From assembly GCA_040881985.1 (NCBI GenBank), contig JBBECE010000009.1, forward strand, positions 1 through 64,000: a stretch of 64,000 nt of DNA, in the 5' to 3' direction. Made by a program: the position numbers and the translations under genes. This DNA is from JBBECE01 sp040881985 (GTDB lineage: Bacteria; Pseudomonadota; Alphaproteobacteria; Rhizobiales; Devosiaceae). Positions 1 to 17,286 of the stretch are shown here, piece after piece. The notes under the pieces were generated by a model. It saw nothing but the letters and a program-made list of their open reading frames with translations. It had not been told where the DNA came from and searched no databases. Each line of letters starts with the position of its first letter. Positions within the stretch are counted from its first letter, which is position 1.

Positions 1-55
1 ACTGTAAATCTGGCCGCTGATGCGTACGCTGGTTCGAATCCAGCCCCCTCCACCA
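1..55 (+). tRNA. tRNA-Tyr (GTA), 5' end cut off by the window
   Basis: The 3' part of a tyrosine tRNA. The anticodon loop with GTA at 4-6 is followed by a long variable arm, as expected for bacterial tRNA-Tyr, then a T-arm with the TTCGAAT loop (33-39) and an encoded CCA (53-55). The acceptor, D-arm and 5' half lie outside the window. It heads a tRNA cluster with Gly and Trp, the arrangement usually found before secE in alphaproteobacteria. Confidence 0.93.
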
Positions 56-73
56 GCCTTCGCCGGCCCCTCT

Positions 74-147
74 GCGGGTGTAGCTCAATGGTAGAGCCGC
101 AGCCTTCCAAGCTGCTGACGAGGGTTCGATTCCCTCCACCCGCTCCA
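74..147 (+). tRNA. tRNA-Gly (TCC)
   Basis: A complete cloverleaf. The acceptor strand at 74-80 pairs with 137-143, the discriminator base is T144 and CCA (145-147) is encoded. The anticodon TCC is at 106-108 and the T-loop is TTCGATT. It reads GGA and other GGN glycine codons. It lies 18 nt after tRNA-Tyr and is probably cotranscribed with it. Confidence 0.96.
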
Positions 148-214
148 GCCTTTGCCCGCGCCGCAAGCGCGTCTTGCACGCATCCGGCGAAGCGACTAGA
201 CCAGAGGGCGGCAT

Positions 215-290
215 AGGGGTGTAGCTCAGTTGGTAGAGCATCGGTCTCCAAAACCGAGGGTCGGGGGTTCGAGTCCCTCCGCCCCTGCCA
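215..290 (+). tRNA. tRNA-Trp (CCA)
   Basis: A complete cloverleaf. The acceptor strand 215-221 pairs with 280-286, including one T-G pair. The discriminator is G287 and CCA (288-290) is encoded. The five-pair anticodon stem (241-245/253-257) closes a loop with anticodon CCA at 248-250. Bacteria commonly place trnW just before secE-nusG; here an oppositely oriented gene lies between them. Confidence 0.96.
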
Positions 291-324
291 GTCCCAAAAT
301 CCGCTGATCGAGGCCCGAGCTCGC

Positions 325-372
325 GCCGCAATCTCAAAGGCCCCGCTTAAGCGGGGCCTTTGAGATTGCGGC
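325..372. terminator. Perfect 48-bp palindrome, probable bidirectional terminator
   Basis: Every base from 325 to 348 is complementary to its mirror between 349 and 372, giving two 24-base arms with no spacer. The core is a GC-rich hairpin (GGCCCCGCTT and its complement) flanked by AAA on one side and TTT on the other, so it looks like an intrinsic terminator on both strands. It lies between the tRNA cluster and the stop of the convergent membrane-protein gene and can serve both. Confidence 0.8.
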
Positions 373-382
373 TCACCGATCG

Positions 383-916
383 CTAGTTGAAATTCCAGAC
401 CAGGCCCGTGCCCAGCGAAATCAGCCCATGGAATATTTCCGGTGGCGCGCCGCTGAAAATCGTTTGGTCGAACGGGAACGAAAGCTGAGCGTGGGTGCGC
501 CAGGCCGCATTTTCGCCCATCGCCACCTCGACGCCAGCCGCGACGGCACCGTAACCAGTTGAATAGCTTGCGTCGGGGAACCAGAAATACCCCAAACCAG
601 CCGCGCCATAGAGCAATGCACTTTCAGTTACCTCGAAGCCCACGCGGCCCATCTTTTGCCAGGCAAAGGTGGCCTCTCCGGAAGTCACCGGCGTAATGAC
701 GACCATTTCGTCAATGCCGAAAACCATGTCGCCCTGGTCCCAGTTGTATCCGAAAACCTTGGCCAACCCGCCGGCACCGATCGTGGCGCCGTCGATATAG
801 ACGAAGGTTCCCTCGCCCAACAGCCCGGCGTAGAAGCCGGTCCAATCCTCGGCTTTGGCAGCGCCGGCAAACCCCAGCGCGGCAATGGCCGCCAAAACGA
901 TATTCCGCAATTGCAT
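383..916 (-). CDS. Outer-membrane beta-barrel protein, Omp25/Omp31-like
   Basis: A 177-residue protein with a Sec signal peptide (positive N-terminus, hydrophobic stretch and AKA cleavage site near residues 20-22). The mature start has the W-x-GFYAG pattern typical of the small rhizobial/Brucella Omp25/Omp31 barrels. The rest alternates polar and aromatic or glycine-rich strands and ends in an aromatic-containing strand (VWNF), as barrels recognised by the BAM machinery do. The family is placed in the outer membrane; a specific function cannot be read from the sequence. The ATG at 916 has an AGGGG ribosome-binding site. The gene stands alone, backwards, between trnW and secE, which is unusual because these normally adjoin. 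Confidence 0.72.
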   Translation of the reverse strand: MQLRNIVLAAIAALGFAGAAKAEDWTGFYAGLLGEGTFVYIDGATIGAGGLAKVFGYNWDQGDMVFGIDEMVVITPVTSGEATFAWQKMGRVGFEVTESALLYGAAGLGYFWFPDASYSTGYGAVAAGVEVAMGENAAWRTHAQLSFPFDQTIFSGAPPEIFHGLISLGTGLVWNFN

Positions 917-1112
917 CGGAGTGACCCCTATCCCGCAGTAATTGGTGAAAAATCCGACGAATCGGCGTTTCCCACCTTTGCCGAGGCTGCGTCGAGACGG
1001 CCTAACAAATAGTTAACGCGGCAAACCGGTCTCCGGCGCAATGCCCCCGGAGCGAAGCGCTTTGGACCGGTTCCGCGGCCATTCGGGGCCCGAACTTTCC
1101 CCGAAAGGACTG

Positions 1113-1141
1113 TTGCATTTGCCCGTGCAAGCCACTAAATA
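1113..1141 (+). promoter_or_regulatory. Candidate sigma-70 promoter for secE-nusG
   Basis: TTGCAT (1113-1118) and TAAATA (1136-1141) are separated by exactly 17 nt, about 70 nt before secE. The 917-1212 gap also has to hold the promoter of the divergent membrane-protein gene, for which no clear hexamers were found. Nothing else was recognised in this gap. The assignment is by pattern only. Confidence 0.5.
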
Positions 1142-1212
1142 TCCCCACATCAGCCGCCGGGGTGACTCGTGCGGCTATTGGTTATGAACAAATTCCCGGC
1201 ATTCGAGACACA

Positions 1213-1407
1213 ATGGCGCGGACGAACCCGTTCACCTTTATCCAGCAAGTTCGGACGGAGGCGACCAAGGTCGTCTGGCCGAACCGGCAGGAGACACTGA
1301 TCTCGACGATTATGGTTCTGGTCATGATCGCGGTGGCGAGCCTGTTCTTTCTCGCGGCCGACGGGATCATCTCGATCCTCGTTGGATTCCTGCTCAACCT
1401 GCGCTGA
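1213..1407 (+). CDS. secE: Preprotein translocase subunit SecE
   Basis: A 64-residue single-span inner-membrane protein. SecE clamps SecY in the SecYEG channel. The amphipathic segment with the conserved V-x-WP pattern (about residues 19-23) precedes one hydrophobic helix (about 33-55), the compact SecE form of alphaproteobacteria. An upstream GTG at 1162 is in frame, but the ATG at 1213 gives the family-typical N-terminus (ARTNPFTF) and has GAGA upstream. It is followed 32 nt later by nusG, the usual partner. Confidence 0.93.
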   Translation: MARTNPFTFIQQVRTEATKVVWPNRQETLISTIMVLVMIAVASLFFLAADGIISILVGFLLNLR

Positions 1408-1439
1408 CCGCGCGGCCGGATTTCTGGACCGAATTGTCG

Positions 1440-1970
1440 ATGGCGAAACGCTGGTACATCGTGCAGGCCTATTCGAATTTCGAGCGCAAGGTCGCCGAGT
1501 CGATCAGGGAGAAGGTGGCCGTCTCGGGGTTGGGGCATTTGTTCGACGAAGTGCTGGTGCCGACCGAAAAGGTGGTCGAGGTCCGGCGCGGGCGGAAGGT
1601 CGACGCGGAGCGAAAGTTCTTTCCCGGCTATGTGCTGGTGAAGATGGAGCTCACCGACGAGACGTTCCACCTGATCAAGGAGACCCCGAAGGTCACCGGT
1701 TTTTTGGGTTCGGACACCAAACCGATCCCGATTTCGGAGGCCGAGGCGCTGGCCATCCTGCGGCAGGTACAGGAAGGGGTCGAGCGGCCAAAGCCGTCGG
1801 TCAGTTTCGAGGTAGGCGAGCAGGTCAGGGTTTCGGACGGGCCGTTCGCTTCCTTCAACGGCCTTGTCGAGGAAGTCGACGAGGAGCGGGCGCGGCTCAA
1901 GGTCGAGGTTTCAATCTTCGGCCGGGCAACCCCGGTCGAGCTCGAATACGGTCAGGTCGAAAAACTCTGA
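1440..1970 (+). CDS. nusG: Transcription elongation/antitermination factor NusG
   Basis: A 176-residue protein that binds the RNA polymerase clamp through its N-terminal NGN domain and couples transcription to Rho or to ribosomal protein S10 through its C-terminal KOW domain. The start MAKRWYIVQAYSNFE is the classic NGN opening; the KOW domain with the G-E-x-V-R-V-x-x-GPF pattern lies around residues 120-135. A TTG two codons earlier (1434) is in frame, but the ATG at 1440 is preferred. It follows secE and precedes the rplKA leader. Confidence 0.95.
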   Translation: MAKRWYIVQAYSNFERKVAESIREKVAVSGLGHLFDEVLVPTEKVVEVRRGRKVDAERKFFPGYVLVKMELTDETFHLIKETPKVTGFLGSDTKPIPISEAEALAILRQVQEGVERPKPSVSFEVGEQVRVSDGPFASFNGLVEEVDEERARLKVEVSIFGRATPVELEYGQVEKL

Positions 1971-2076
1971 CCGGGAAAACGCGTGGGAGAGGACGGCGGT
2001 CGCCAACCGCCGGGCATGCCTCGCACCGCGCCGTCGATAAATGGCCGGCATACGGCCACAGGAACAGGGACGACGG
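1971..2076 (+). promoter_or_regulatory. nusG-rplK intergenic leader with hairpin
   Basis: The gap holds a GGCGGT/ACCGCC stem with a five-base loop at 1995-2011. In many bacteria the rplK leader carries the binding site through which ribosomal protein L1 represses rplKA. The hairpin is where such a site would be, but the L1 consensus was not recognised, so the role is inference. Confidence 0.3.
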
Positions 2077-2508
2077 ATGGCAAAGAAGATCGAAGGCTAC
2101 CTGAAATTGCAGGTGCCGGCCGGCGCCGCGACCCCGTCGCCGCCGATCGGGCCGGCGCTCGGGCAGCGTGGCCTCAACATCATGGAATTCTGCAAGGGGT
2201 TCAATGCGGCGAGCGAGCATCTCGAGCGCGGCGCGCCGATCCCGGTGGTGATCACCATCTATGCCGACCGCAGCTTCACCTTCCAGATGCGGATGCCGCC
2301 GGTCAGCTATTATCTCAAGCAGGCGGTCAAGGCCGAGAAGGGGTCGGGGCGGCCGAGCCACGATTTCATCGGCCAGATCACCCAGGCACAGCTGAGGGAG
2401 ATCGCGCAGAAGAAGATGCCCGACCTCAATGCCCATGACGTCGAGGCGGCAATGGCACAGGTCGCCGGCGCCGCTCGCTCGATGGGCATCCAGGTGGTGG
2501 AGGCCTGA
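2077..2508 (+). CDS. rplK: 50S ribosomal protein L11
   Basis: A 143-residue L11, close to the E. coli length of 142. It binds the GTPase-associated region of 23S rRNA and is needed for factor-dependent GTP hydrolysis and RelA activation. The N-terminal domain opens with AKKIEGYLKLQVPAG and the P-x-x-GPALGQ-G motif; the C-terminal rRNA-binding domain contains G-S-G-R-P and ends in G-I-x-V. The ATG at 2077 has an AGGGA site and is chosen over an in-frame ATG at 2041. rplA follows after 2 nt. Confidence 0.97.
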   Translation: MAKKIEGYLKLQVPAGAATPSPPIGPALGQRGLNIMEFCKGFNAASEHLERGAPIPVVITIYADRSFTFQMRMPPVSYYLKQAVKAEKGSGRPSHDFIGQITQAQLREIAQKKMPDLNAHDVEAAMAQVAGAARSMGIQVVEA

Positions 2509-2510
2509 GC

Positions 2511-3203
2511 ATGTCAAATCCCGGAAAGCGCACCCGCTCGGCCCGCGACGGCATCGACCGGACCAAGCTCTATCCGCTCCCCGAGGCGGTCAAGATGGTC
2601 AAGGAGCGCGCCAGGGCGAAATTCGACGAGACCATCGAAATCGCGATGAATTTGGGCCTCGATCCGCGCCATGCCGACCAGACGGTTCGCGGGGTCGTGG
2701 CACTGCCGAACGGCACCGGCCGCAAGGTCAGGGTCGCGGTGTTCGCCAAGGGCGAGAAGGCCGAACAGGCCAAAAAGGCCGGCGCCGACATCGTCGGGGC
2801 CGAGGACCTTGTCGAGAAGGTGCAGGCCGGGCAGATCGATTTCGACCGCTGCATCGCTACCCCCGACATGATGCCGCTCGTCGGGCGTCTCGGCAAAGTG
2901 CTCGGGCCGCGCAATCTGATGCCGAACCCGAAGGTCGGGACGGTGACCAACGACGTCGCCGAGGCGATCAAGGCCTCGAAGGGCGGCTCGGTCGAGTTCC
3001 GGGTGGAGAAGGCTGGAATCCTGCATGCAGGAGTGGGCAAGGCGTCGTTCGACGAGGCCCAGCTTCTCGCCAATATCAAGGCGTTCGCCGACGCGGTCTT
3101 CAAGGCCAAGCCGGCGGGCTCCAAGGGCGCGTATGTCAAGCGCGTCGCGATTTCATCGACCATGGGCCCGGGGGTCCATGTCGATCCGGCGACGCTGCGC
3201 TAG
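2511..3203 (+). CDS. rplA: 50S ribosomal protein L1
   Basis: A 230-residue L1, which forms the mobile L1 stalk that helps release E-site tRNA. In characterised bacteria it also represses its own operon. The family pattern of LPxGTG (LPNGTG), the PxxMPxVGxLGxxLGPRxLMPxP region and the C-terminal T-M-G-P-G-V signature are all present. The ATG comes 2 nt after the rplK stop, indicating translational coupling. The rplJ leader follows. Confidence 0.97.
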   Translation: MSNPGKRTRSARDGIDRTKLYPLPEAVKMVKERARAKFDETIEIAMNLGLDPRHADQTVRGVVALPNGTGRKVRVAVFAKGEKAEQAKKAGADIVGAEDLVEKVQAGQIDFDRCIATPDMMPLVGRLGKVLGPRNLMPNPKVGTVTNDVAEAIKASKGGSVEFRVEKAGILHAGVGKASFDEAQLLANIKAFADAVFKAKPAGSKGAYVKRVAISSTMGPGVHVDPATLR

Positions 3204-3283
3204 GGGCGGCGCCTCAACCAATTCCGGACGGCTCCGGCCGCCCGGGACGGTGAGCGAGGGCGCAAGCCCGAACTCGCCGGAAG

Positions 3284-3537
3284 ACCTGTCCGAGACCGCA
3301 GGCGCGCCGACCATCGCGCTTAATTGACGCCTGCACAGACGGGGTGACGACCGGAACGGATTTGCCCGCGAGGGCGGCGTTTCGGTTCGAACCAGGCCAG
3401 TCGCGCCGCGGGGTGCCGCGGGGGACCGGTTGACAGGCATTTCACCGTTGCCCCGTCAGCCACCCCTATGAGGCGGCGAGCGGGGCGGCATCTGGCAACC
3501 GGTCCGCGATCGCGGGCCGATCCTGTGGAGAGCGGGT
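3284..3537 (+). promoter_or_regulatory. rplJ leader, resembles the ribosomal protein L10 leader RNA
   Basis: The 334-nt gap between rplA and rplJ contains a CTGTCCGAGACCGCAGGCG block (3286-3304). Its GCAGGCG (3298-3304) pairs perfectly with CGCCTGC (3328-3334) around a TTAATT-containing loop. This resembles the alphaproteobacterial L10 leader, where L10-L12 binds its own mRNA to repress translation. A second GCCCCG/CGGGGC stem occurs farther downstream. Family assignment is from memory of the consensus and needs a covariance-model search. Confidence 0.6.
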
Positions 3538-4056
3538 GTGGATAGAGCGGAGAAGCGCGAGTTGGTCGCCGATCTCACCGGGGCGCTGGGCGCCGCCGGT
3601 ACGGTCGTCGTCGCCCATTACAAGGGCCTCTCGGTCGCCGAGATGGAGCAGCTGCGCAAGCAGATGCGCCAGGCGGGCGGGACGGTCAGGATCGCGAAGA
3701 ACCGCTTGGCACGGCTGGCTCTGAAAGAGACCAAGATGGCGGACATTTCCTCGCTGTTGAAAGGGCCGTCGCTACTCGCGTTCTCGGCTGATCCGGTAGT
3801 CGCGGCGAGAGTCGCGGCCAGGTTCGCCAAGACCAACGAGAAGCTGGTCATTATCGGCGGGGCGATGGGGTCGACCGGACTTGACGCCAAGGGCGTCAAG
3901 GCGCTGGCCGAGCTGCCGTCGCTGGACTATTTGCGGGCGAGGCTCGCCGGGCTGCTCGCGCAGCCCGCGGCCAAACTCGCCGCCGTCCTGCAGGCGCCGG
4001 GCGGACAGGTCGCCCGGGTCATCGCGGCCTATTCGGAGAAGGGCGCCGCGGCTTGA
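3538..4056 (+). CDS. rplJ: 50S ribosomal protein L10
   Basis: A 172-residue L10, the base of the ribosomal stalk that carries the L7/L12 dimers. It starts at GTG (3538) with the family's DRAEKRE opening and a GGAGAG ribosome-binding site just upstream. The rRNA-binding N-terminal domain shows V-V-x-H-Y-K-G-L and K-N-R-L; the C-terminal helix that binds L12 is present. It follows the L10-like leader, consistent with autogenous control of rplJL. rplL begins 49 nt later. Confidence 0.96.
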   Translation: MDRAEKRELVADLTGALGAAGTVVVAHYKGLSVAEMEQLRKQMRQAGGTVRIAKNRLARLALKETKMADISSLLKGPSLLAFSADPVVAARVAARFAKTNEKLVIIGGAMGSTGLDAKGVKALAELPSLDYLRARLAGLLAQPAAKLAAVLQAPGGQVARVIAAYSEKGAAA

Positions 4057-4105
4057 GCGGACGCGACACCATTCACGGTTCGAACTGAAACTGGAAGGAA
4101 CCAAA

Positions 4106-4489
4106 ATGACTGATCTCACTAAGATCGTCGACCAACTGTCGTCCCTCACGGTCCTCGAGGCTTCCGAGCTTTCGAAGATGCTGGAGGAAAAATGGGGCGT
4201 CTCCGCCGCCGCGCCGATGGCGATGGCGATGATGCCCGCCGGCGGGGGCGCCGCGGCGGCTCCGGCGGTCGAAGAGCAGACCGAGTTCAACGTCATCCTC
4301 GCCGAAATCGGCGCCCAGAAGATCAACGTGATCAAGGAAGTTCGCGCGGTCACGGGTCTCGGGCTGAAAGAGGCGAAGGACCTGGTCGAGGGTGCGCCCA
4401 GAGCCGTCAAGGAAGGCGTCAACAAGGCCGAGGCCGCCGATATCAAGGCCAAACTCGAAGCGGCCGGCGCCAAGGTCGAAGTGAAGTAA
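4106..4489 (+). CDS. rplL: 50S ribosomal protein L7/L12
   Basis: A 127-residue L12, the flexible stalk protein that recruits translation GTPases. The N-terminal dimerisation domain (1-35) is followed by an alanine/glycine-rich hinge (about 40-58) and the factor-binding C-terminal domain. The conserved K-I-x-V-I-K-x-V-R and G-L-G-L-K-E-A-K-x-L-V motifs are intact. A strong GGAAGGAA site precedes the ATG. An extraordinary G/C homopolymer block starts 13 nt after the stop. Confidence 0.97.
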   Translation: MTDLTKIVDQLSSLTVLEASELSKMLEEKWGVSAAAPMAMAMMPAGGGAAAAPAVEEQTEFNVILAEIGAQKINVIKEVRAVTGLGLKEAKDLVEGAPRAVKEGVNKAEAADIKAKLEAAGAKVEVK

Positions 4490-4502
4490 CAGGGTGAGGC
4501 CC

Positions 4503-4527
4503 GGGGGGGGGGCCCCCCCCCCCCCCC
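4503..4527. repeat. G10C15 homopolymer block
   Basis: Ten consecutive G (4503-4512) are followed directly by fifteen consecutive C (4513-4527). The block can fold as a G10/C10 hairpin in RNA and is a mononucleotide repeat likely to slip during replication or be miscounted by a sequencer. It sits 13 nt after rplL and about 160 nt before rpoB, where an attenuator or RNase processing site is found in other bacteria. Confidence 0.85.
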
Positions 4528-4583
4528 GGCACATTCGCCGTGCCGGAGCACGGCAACAGGTATGGAATTGAACAGGAGCGCGG

Positions 4584-4625
4584 ATGTCCCAAGGGCCGAC
4601 GGCTGATGGTCGGCAATTCGGACAT
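4584..4625 (+). promoter_or_regulatory. rplL-rpoB intergenic leader hairpin
   Basis: A two-tier stem: ATGTCC (4584-4589) pairs with GGACAT (4620-4625), and inside it GCCGAC (4595-4600) pairs with GTCGGC (4609-4614). It is in the transcribed gap before rpoB. In E. coli this gap holds an RNase III processing site and an attenuator; a similar role here is inference. Confidence 0.45.
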
Positions 4626-4684
4626 ACGCGCCTGAACCTTCCGGGTGCGCCAGCGGCGCCCCGCAGAGCCCAGCAGGAGCGGGA

Positions 4685-8836
<4,152 letters not shown>

Positions 8837-8925
8837 CAGCGGCTCGCGTCCCGCTGAATGTCCTATTCCCGGCGGCGCACGGAGAGCTCCCCCGCTCCCT
8901 GCACCGTTCCAAAGGAGACAATGTG

Positions 8926-13143
<4,218 letters not shown>

Positions 13144-13164
13144 GGGCGCGGACTCGACGCATTG

Positions 13165-13185
13165 AAAGGGGGCCGCGGTCCCTTT
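13165..13185 (+). terminator. Possible terminator or attenuator after rpoC
   Basis: AAAGGG (13165-13170) pairs with CCCTTT (13180-13185) around a GC-rich nine-base loop, 21 nt after the rpoC stop. The run of T is short, so termination may be partial and leave some read-through into the methyltransferase gene. Confidence 0.45.
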
Positions 13186-13212
13186 CGGTTGCTGCAGACG
13201 CAGGGGGCGGGG

Positions 13213-13878
13213 ATGTCGAAAAGTCTCTGGAGCGAGGTCGACGCCTATATTGGCGAGCGGCTGAAACTCGCCGATCCGGCGCTCGCTGCGGCGCTCGTCG
13301 CCAACAAGGCGGTGGGCCTGCCGTCGATCGATGTCTCGGCGCCGCAGGGAGCGTTCCTCAATCTGCTGGTCAAGATGTCGGGCGCCCGCAAGATTCTCGA
13401 GATCGGCACGCTCGGCGGCTATTCGACGATCTGGATGGCCCGCGCCCTGCCGGCCGGCGGGCGGCTTGTCAGCCTCGAAGCGATGCCGCTGCATGCCGAG
13501 ACGGCGCGGTCCAATATCGCCCGCGCTGGGCTTGCGGATCGCGTCGAGGTGCGGCTCGGCAAGGCCGCCGACCTCTTGCCACAGCTCGCGTTGAGCGGGG
13601 CGGGGCCCTTCGACCTGGTCTTCATTGACGCCGACAAGCCGGGGAACCCAGTCTATCTCGACTGGGCGGTCCGGCTCGGACGACCCGGCACGGTGATCGT
13701 GCTTGACAATGTCATCCGCGACGGCGCGGTCATCAAAGTCGGCACGAAGGACGACAGCGTCGAAGGCTCGCGAGCGGCGTTCGACCTGCTCAATGGCGAC
13801 CTTCGGCTCACCGCCACCGCCATCCAAACCGTCGGCTTGAAGGGCTACGACGGGTTCGTCCTGGCGGTCGTCAACTAA
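13213..13878 (+). CDS. Predicted SAM-dependent O-methyltransferase
   Basis: A 221-residue class I methyltransferase of the COG4122/caffeoyl-CoA O-methyltransferase-like family. The SAM-binding motif I appears as I-L-E-I-G-T-L-G-G-Y-S (about residues 60-70), followed by an acidic residue after strand 2 (SLEAMP) and the F-D-L-V-F-I-D-A-D-K block that carries the catalytic and metal-binding residues in the family. The substrate cannot be told. The ATG at 13213 has a GGGGGCGGGG site and is chosen over an upstream TTG. It sits between rpoC and the str operon, where many relatives have no gene, so it looks like an addition to the block. Confidence 0.85.
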   Translation: MSKSLWSEVDAYIGERLKLADPALAAALVANKAVGLPSIDVSAPQGAFLNLLVKMSGARKILEIGTLGGYSTIWMARALPAGGRLVSLEAMPLHAETARSNIARAGLADRVEVRLGKAADLLPQLALSGAGPFDLVFIDADKPGNPVYLDWAVRLGRPGTVIVLDNVIRDGAVIKVGTKDDSVEGSRAAFDLLNGDLRLTATAIQTVGLKGYDGFVLAVVN

Positions 13879-13982
13879 GCCAAAATGCGGTGAGCTGAGG
13901 CGCCTTCGCCGGACATTTTCACCTGTCGGTCTCGAGCTCGGCGATCCGGCCAGAAAATCCGCTGTTTTCGGCGCCGCCCGCC

Positions 13983-14011
13983 TTGACGGGCATAACCTTC
14001 CAGAGTATTAC
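13983..14011 (+). promoter_or_regulatory. Candidate sigma-70 promoter of the str operon
   Basis: TTGACG (13983-13988) and TATTAC (14006-14011) are 17 nt apart, in the 376-nt gap before rpsL (13879-14254). A start near 14018 would give an untranslated leader of about 235 nt. No other gene or convincing structure was recognised in the gap; open frames on the other strand there have no family resemblance. Confidence 0.45.
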
Positions 14012-14254
14012 CCCGCTACCTTGCCGGTAGGTCGTGAGGCGCGAGGTGGTTCCGGTCGTCCAATGACTGGATAATCCAGGCGGCTCAAACACACCGGGAG
14101 GCCAAAGACGCGAATATAGCGAGTCGCAGAAACGCCCCTTCGGAAGGGATGGTGTTCTGCAATTTGGCGCCGCCGGGGCAAGGTTGTCCGACCGGAGGGC
14201 GCCGAGCGTTTGCCGCGTCTGGCGAGACACGAGAAAAAGGAACGGGTTGGGCGA

Positions 14255-14626
14255 ATGCCGACCATCAACCAGTTGATCCGCAAGCCCCGACAGGCGAGGC
14301 CGAAGCGGAACAAGGTCCCGGCCATGGAGGCCAACCCGCAGAAACGCGGGGTATGTACGCGTGTCTATACGACGACTCCGAAAAAGCCGAACTCGGCGCT
14401 CCGAAAGGTCGCCAAGGTACGCCTGACCACGTTGCGCGAAGTCATCTCCTACATCCCCGGCGAAGGCCACAATCTCCAGGAACATTCGGTAGTTCTCATT
14501 CGCGGCGGCCGCGTCCGCGACCTGCCGGGCGTGCGCTACCACGTCCTGCGCGGCGTTCTCGACACCCAAAGCGTCAAGGACCGCAAGCAGCGCCGTTCCA
14601 AATACGGCGCCAAGCGTCCGAAGTAA
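14255..14626 (+). CDS. rpsL: 30S ribosomal protein S12, with Arg at position 88
   Basis: A 123-residue S12 at the decoding centre. The start MPTINQLIRKPR is canonical; an earlier in-frame start at 14210 is rejected. Numbered with the initiator Met, Lys43 in the PKKPNS loop is the wild-type residue. The second loop reads GGRVRDLPGVRYH, so position 88 is Arg (codon CGC at 14516-14518), where E. coli and most bacteria have Lys. Lys-to-Arg at this position (K87R in mature E. coli numbering, K88R in Mycobacterium) is a known streptomycin-resistance change. Asp89, the RimO methylthiolation target, is conserved. rpsG follows after 13 nt. Confidence 0.97.
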   Translation: MPTINQLIRKPRQARPKRNKVPAMEANPQKRGVCTRVYTTTPKKPNSALRKVAKVRLTTLREVISYIPGEGHNLQEHSVVLIRGGRVRDLPGVRYHVLRGVLDTQSVKDRKQRRSKYGAKRPK

Positions 14627-14639
14627 GGAGCCGCAAGAG

Positions 14640-15110
14640 ATGTCCCGCCGCCGTCGCGCCGAAAAACGCGAAATCAACCCGGACCCGAAGTTCGGGGACG
14701 TGATCGTCACCAAGTTCATGAATTCGCTGATGTACGAGGGCAAGAAGTCGGTCGCCGAGTCGATCGTCTACGGCGCCTTCGAGGTCATCCGCAACAAGAC
14801 GCGCCAGGATCCGATCGCGGTCTTCCACACGGCGCTCGAAAATGTCCGTCCGACGGTCGAAGTCAAGTCGCGGCGAGTCGGAGGAGCGACCTATCAGGTC
14901 CCCGTCGAGGTGCGCAACGACCGCCAGCAGGCGCTCGCCATCCGCTGGCTGATCACGGCGGCGCGCGAGCGCGGCGAACACACCATGGTCGACCGGCTGT
15001 CGGGCGAGTTGCTCGATGCCCATAACGGGCGCGGCCAGGCGGTCAAGAAGCGCGAAGACACCCACCGAATGGCCGACGCGAACCGCGCCTTCTCGCATTA
15101 CCGCTGGTAG
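14640..15110 (+). CDS. rpsG: 30S ribosomal protein S7
   Basis: A 156-residue S7, the primary binder of the 3' major domain of 16S rRNA that helps form the head near the E and P sites. It begins MSRRRRAEKR, with the conserved F-M-N-x-L-M-x-x-G-K-K region and the R-W-L motif. A TAAGGAG site overlaps the rpsL stop. fusA starts 20 nt after its end, giving the canonical rpsL-rpsG-fusA-tuf order. Confidence 0.97.
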   Translation: MSRRRRAEKREINPDPKFGDVIVTKFMNSLMYEGKKSVAESIVYGAFEVIRNKTRQDPIAVFHTALENVRPTVEVKSRRVGGATYQVPVEVRNDRQQALAIRWLITAARERGEHTMVDRLSGELLDAHNGRGQAVKKREDTHRMADANRAFSHYRW

Positions 15111-15129
15111 AGCCAGAGGAAACCCGAAG

Positions 15130-17220
<2,091 letters not shown>

Positions 17221-17286
17221 GAGAGCCGGGGCCGCGTAGAGTTCAACGCCAGCGACGAAGCTGAGACGAAAAACGGAGAAATAGCG

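Noticed and set aside
3430..3435. A perfect TTGACA before rplJ as a promoter.
   Set aside because: No AT-rich -10 element occurs 16-18 nt downstream.
15016..15129. A start of fusA inside rpsG.
   Set aside because: The extra residues are unlike EF-G and overlap rpsG; ATG 15130 has a good ribosome-binding site and gives the normal N-terminus.
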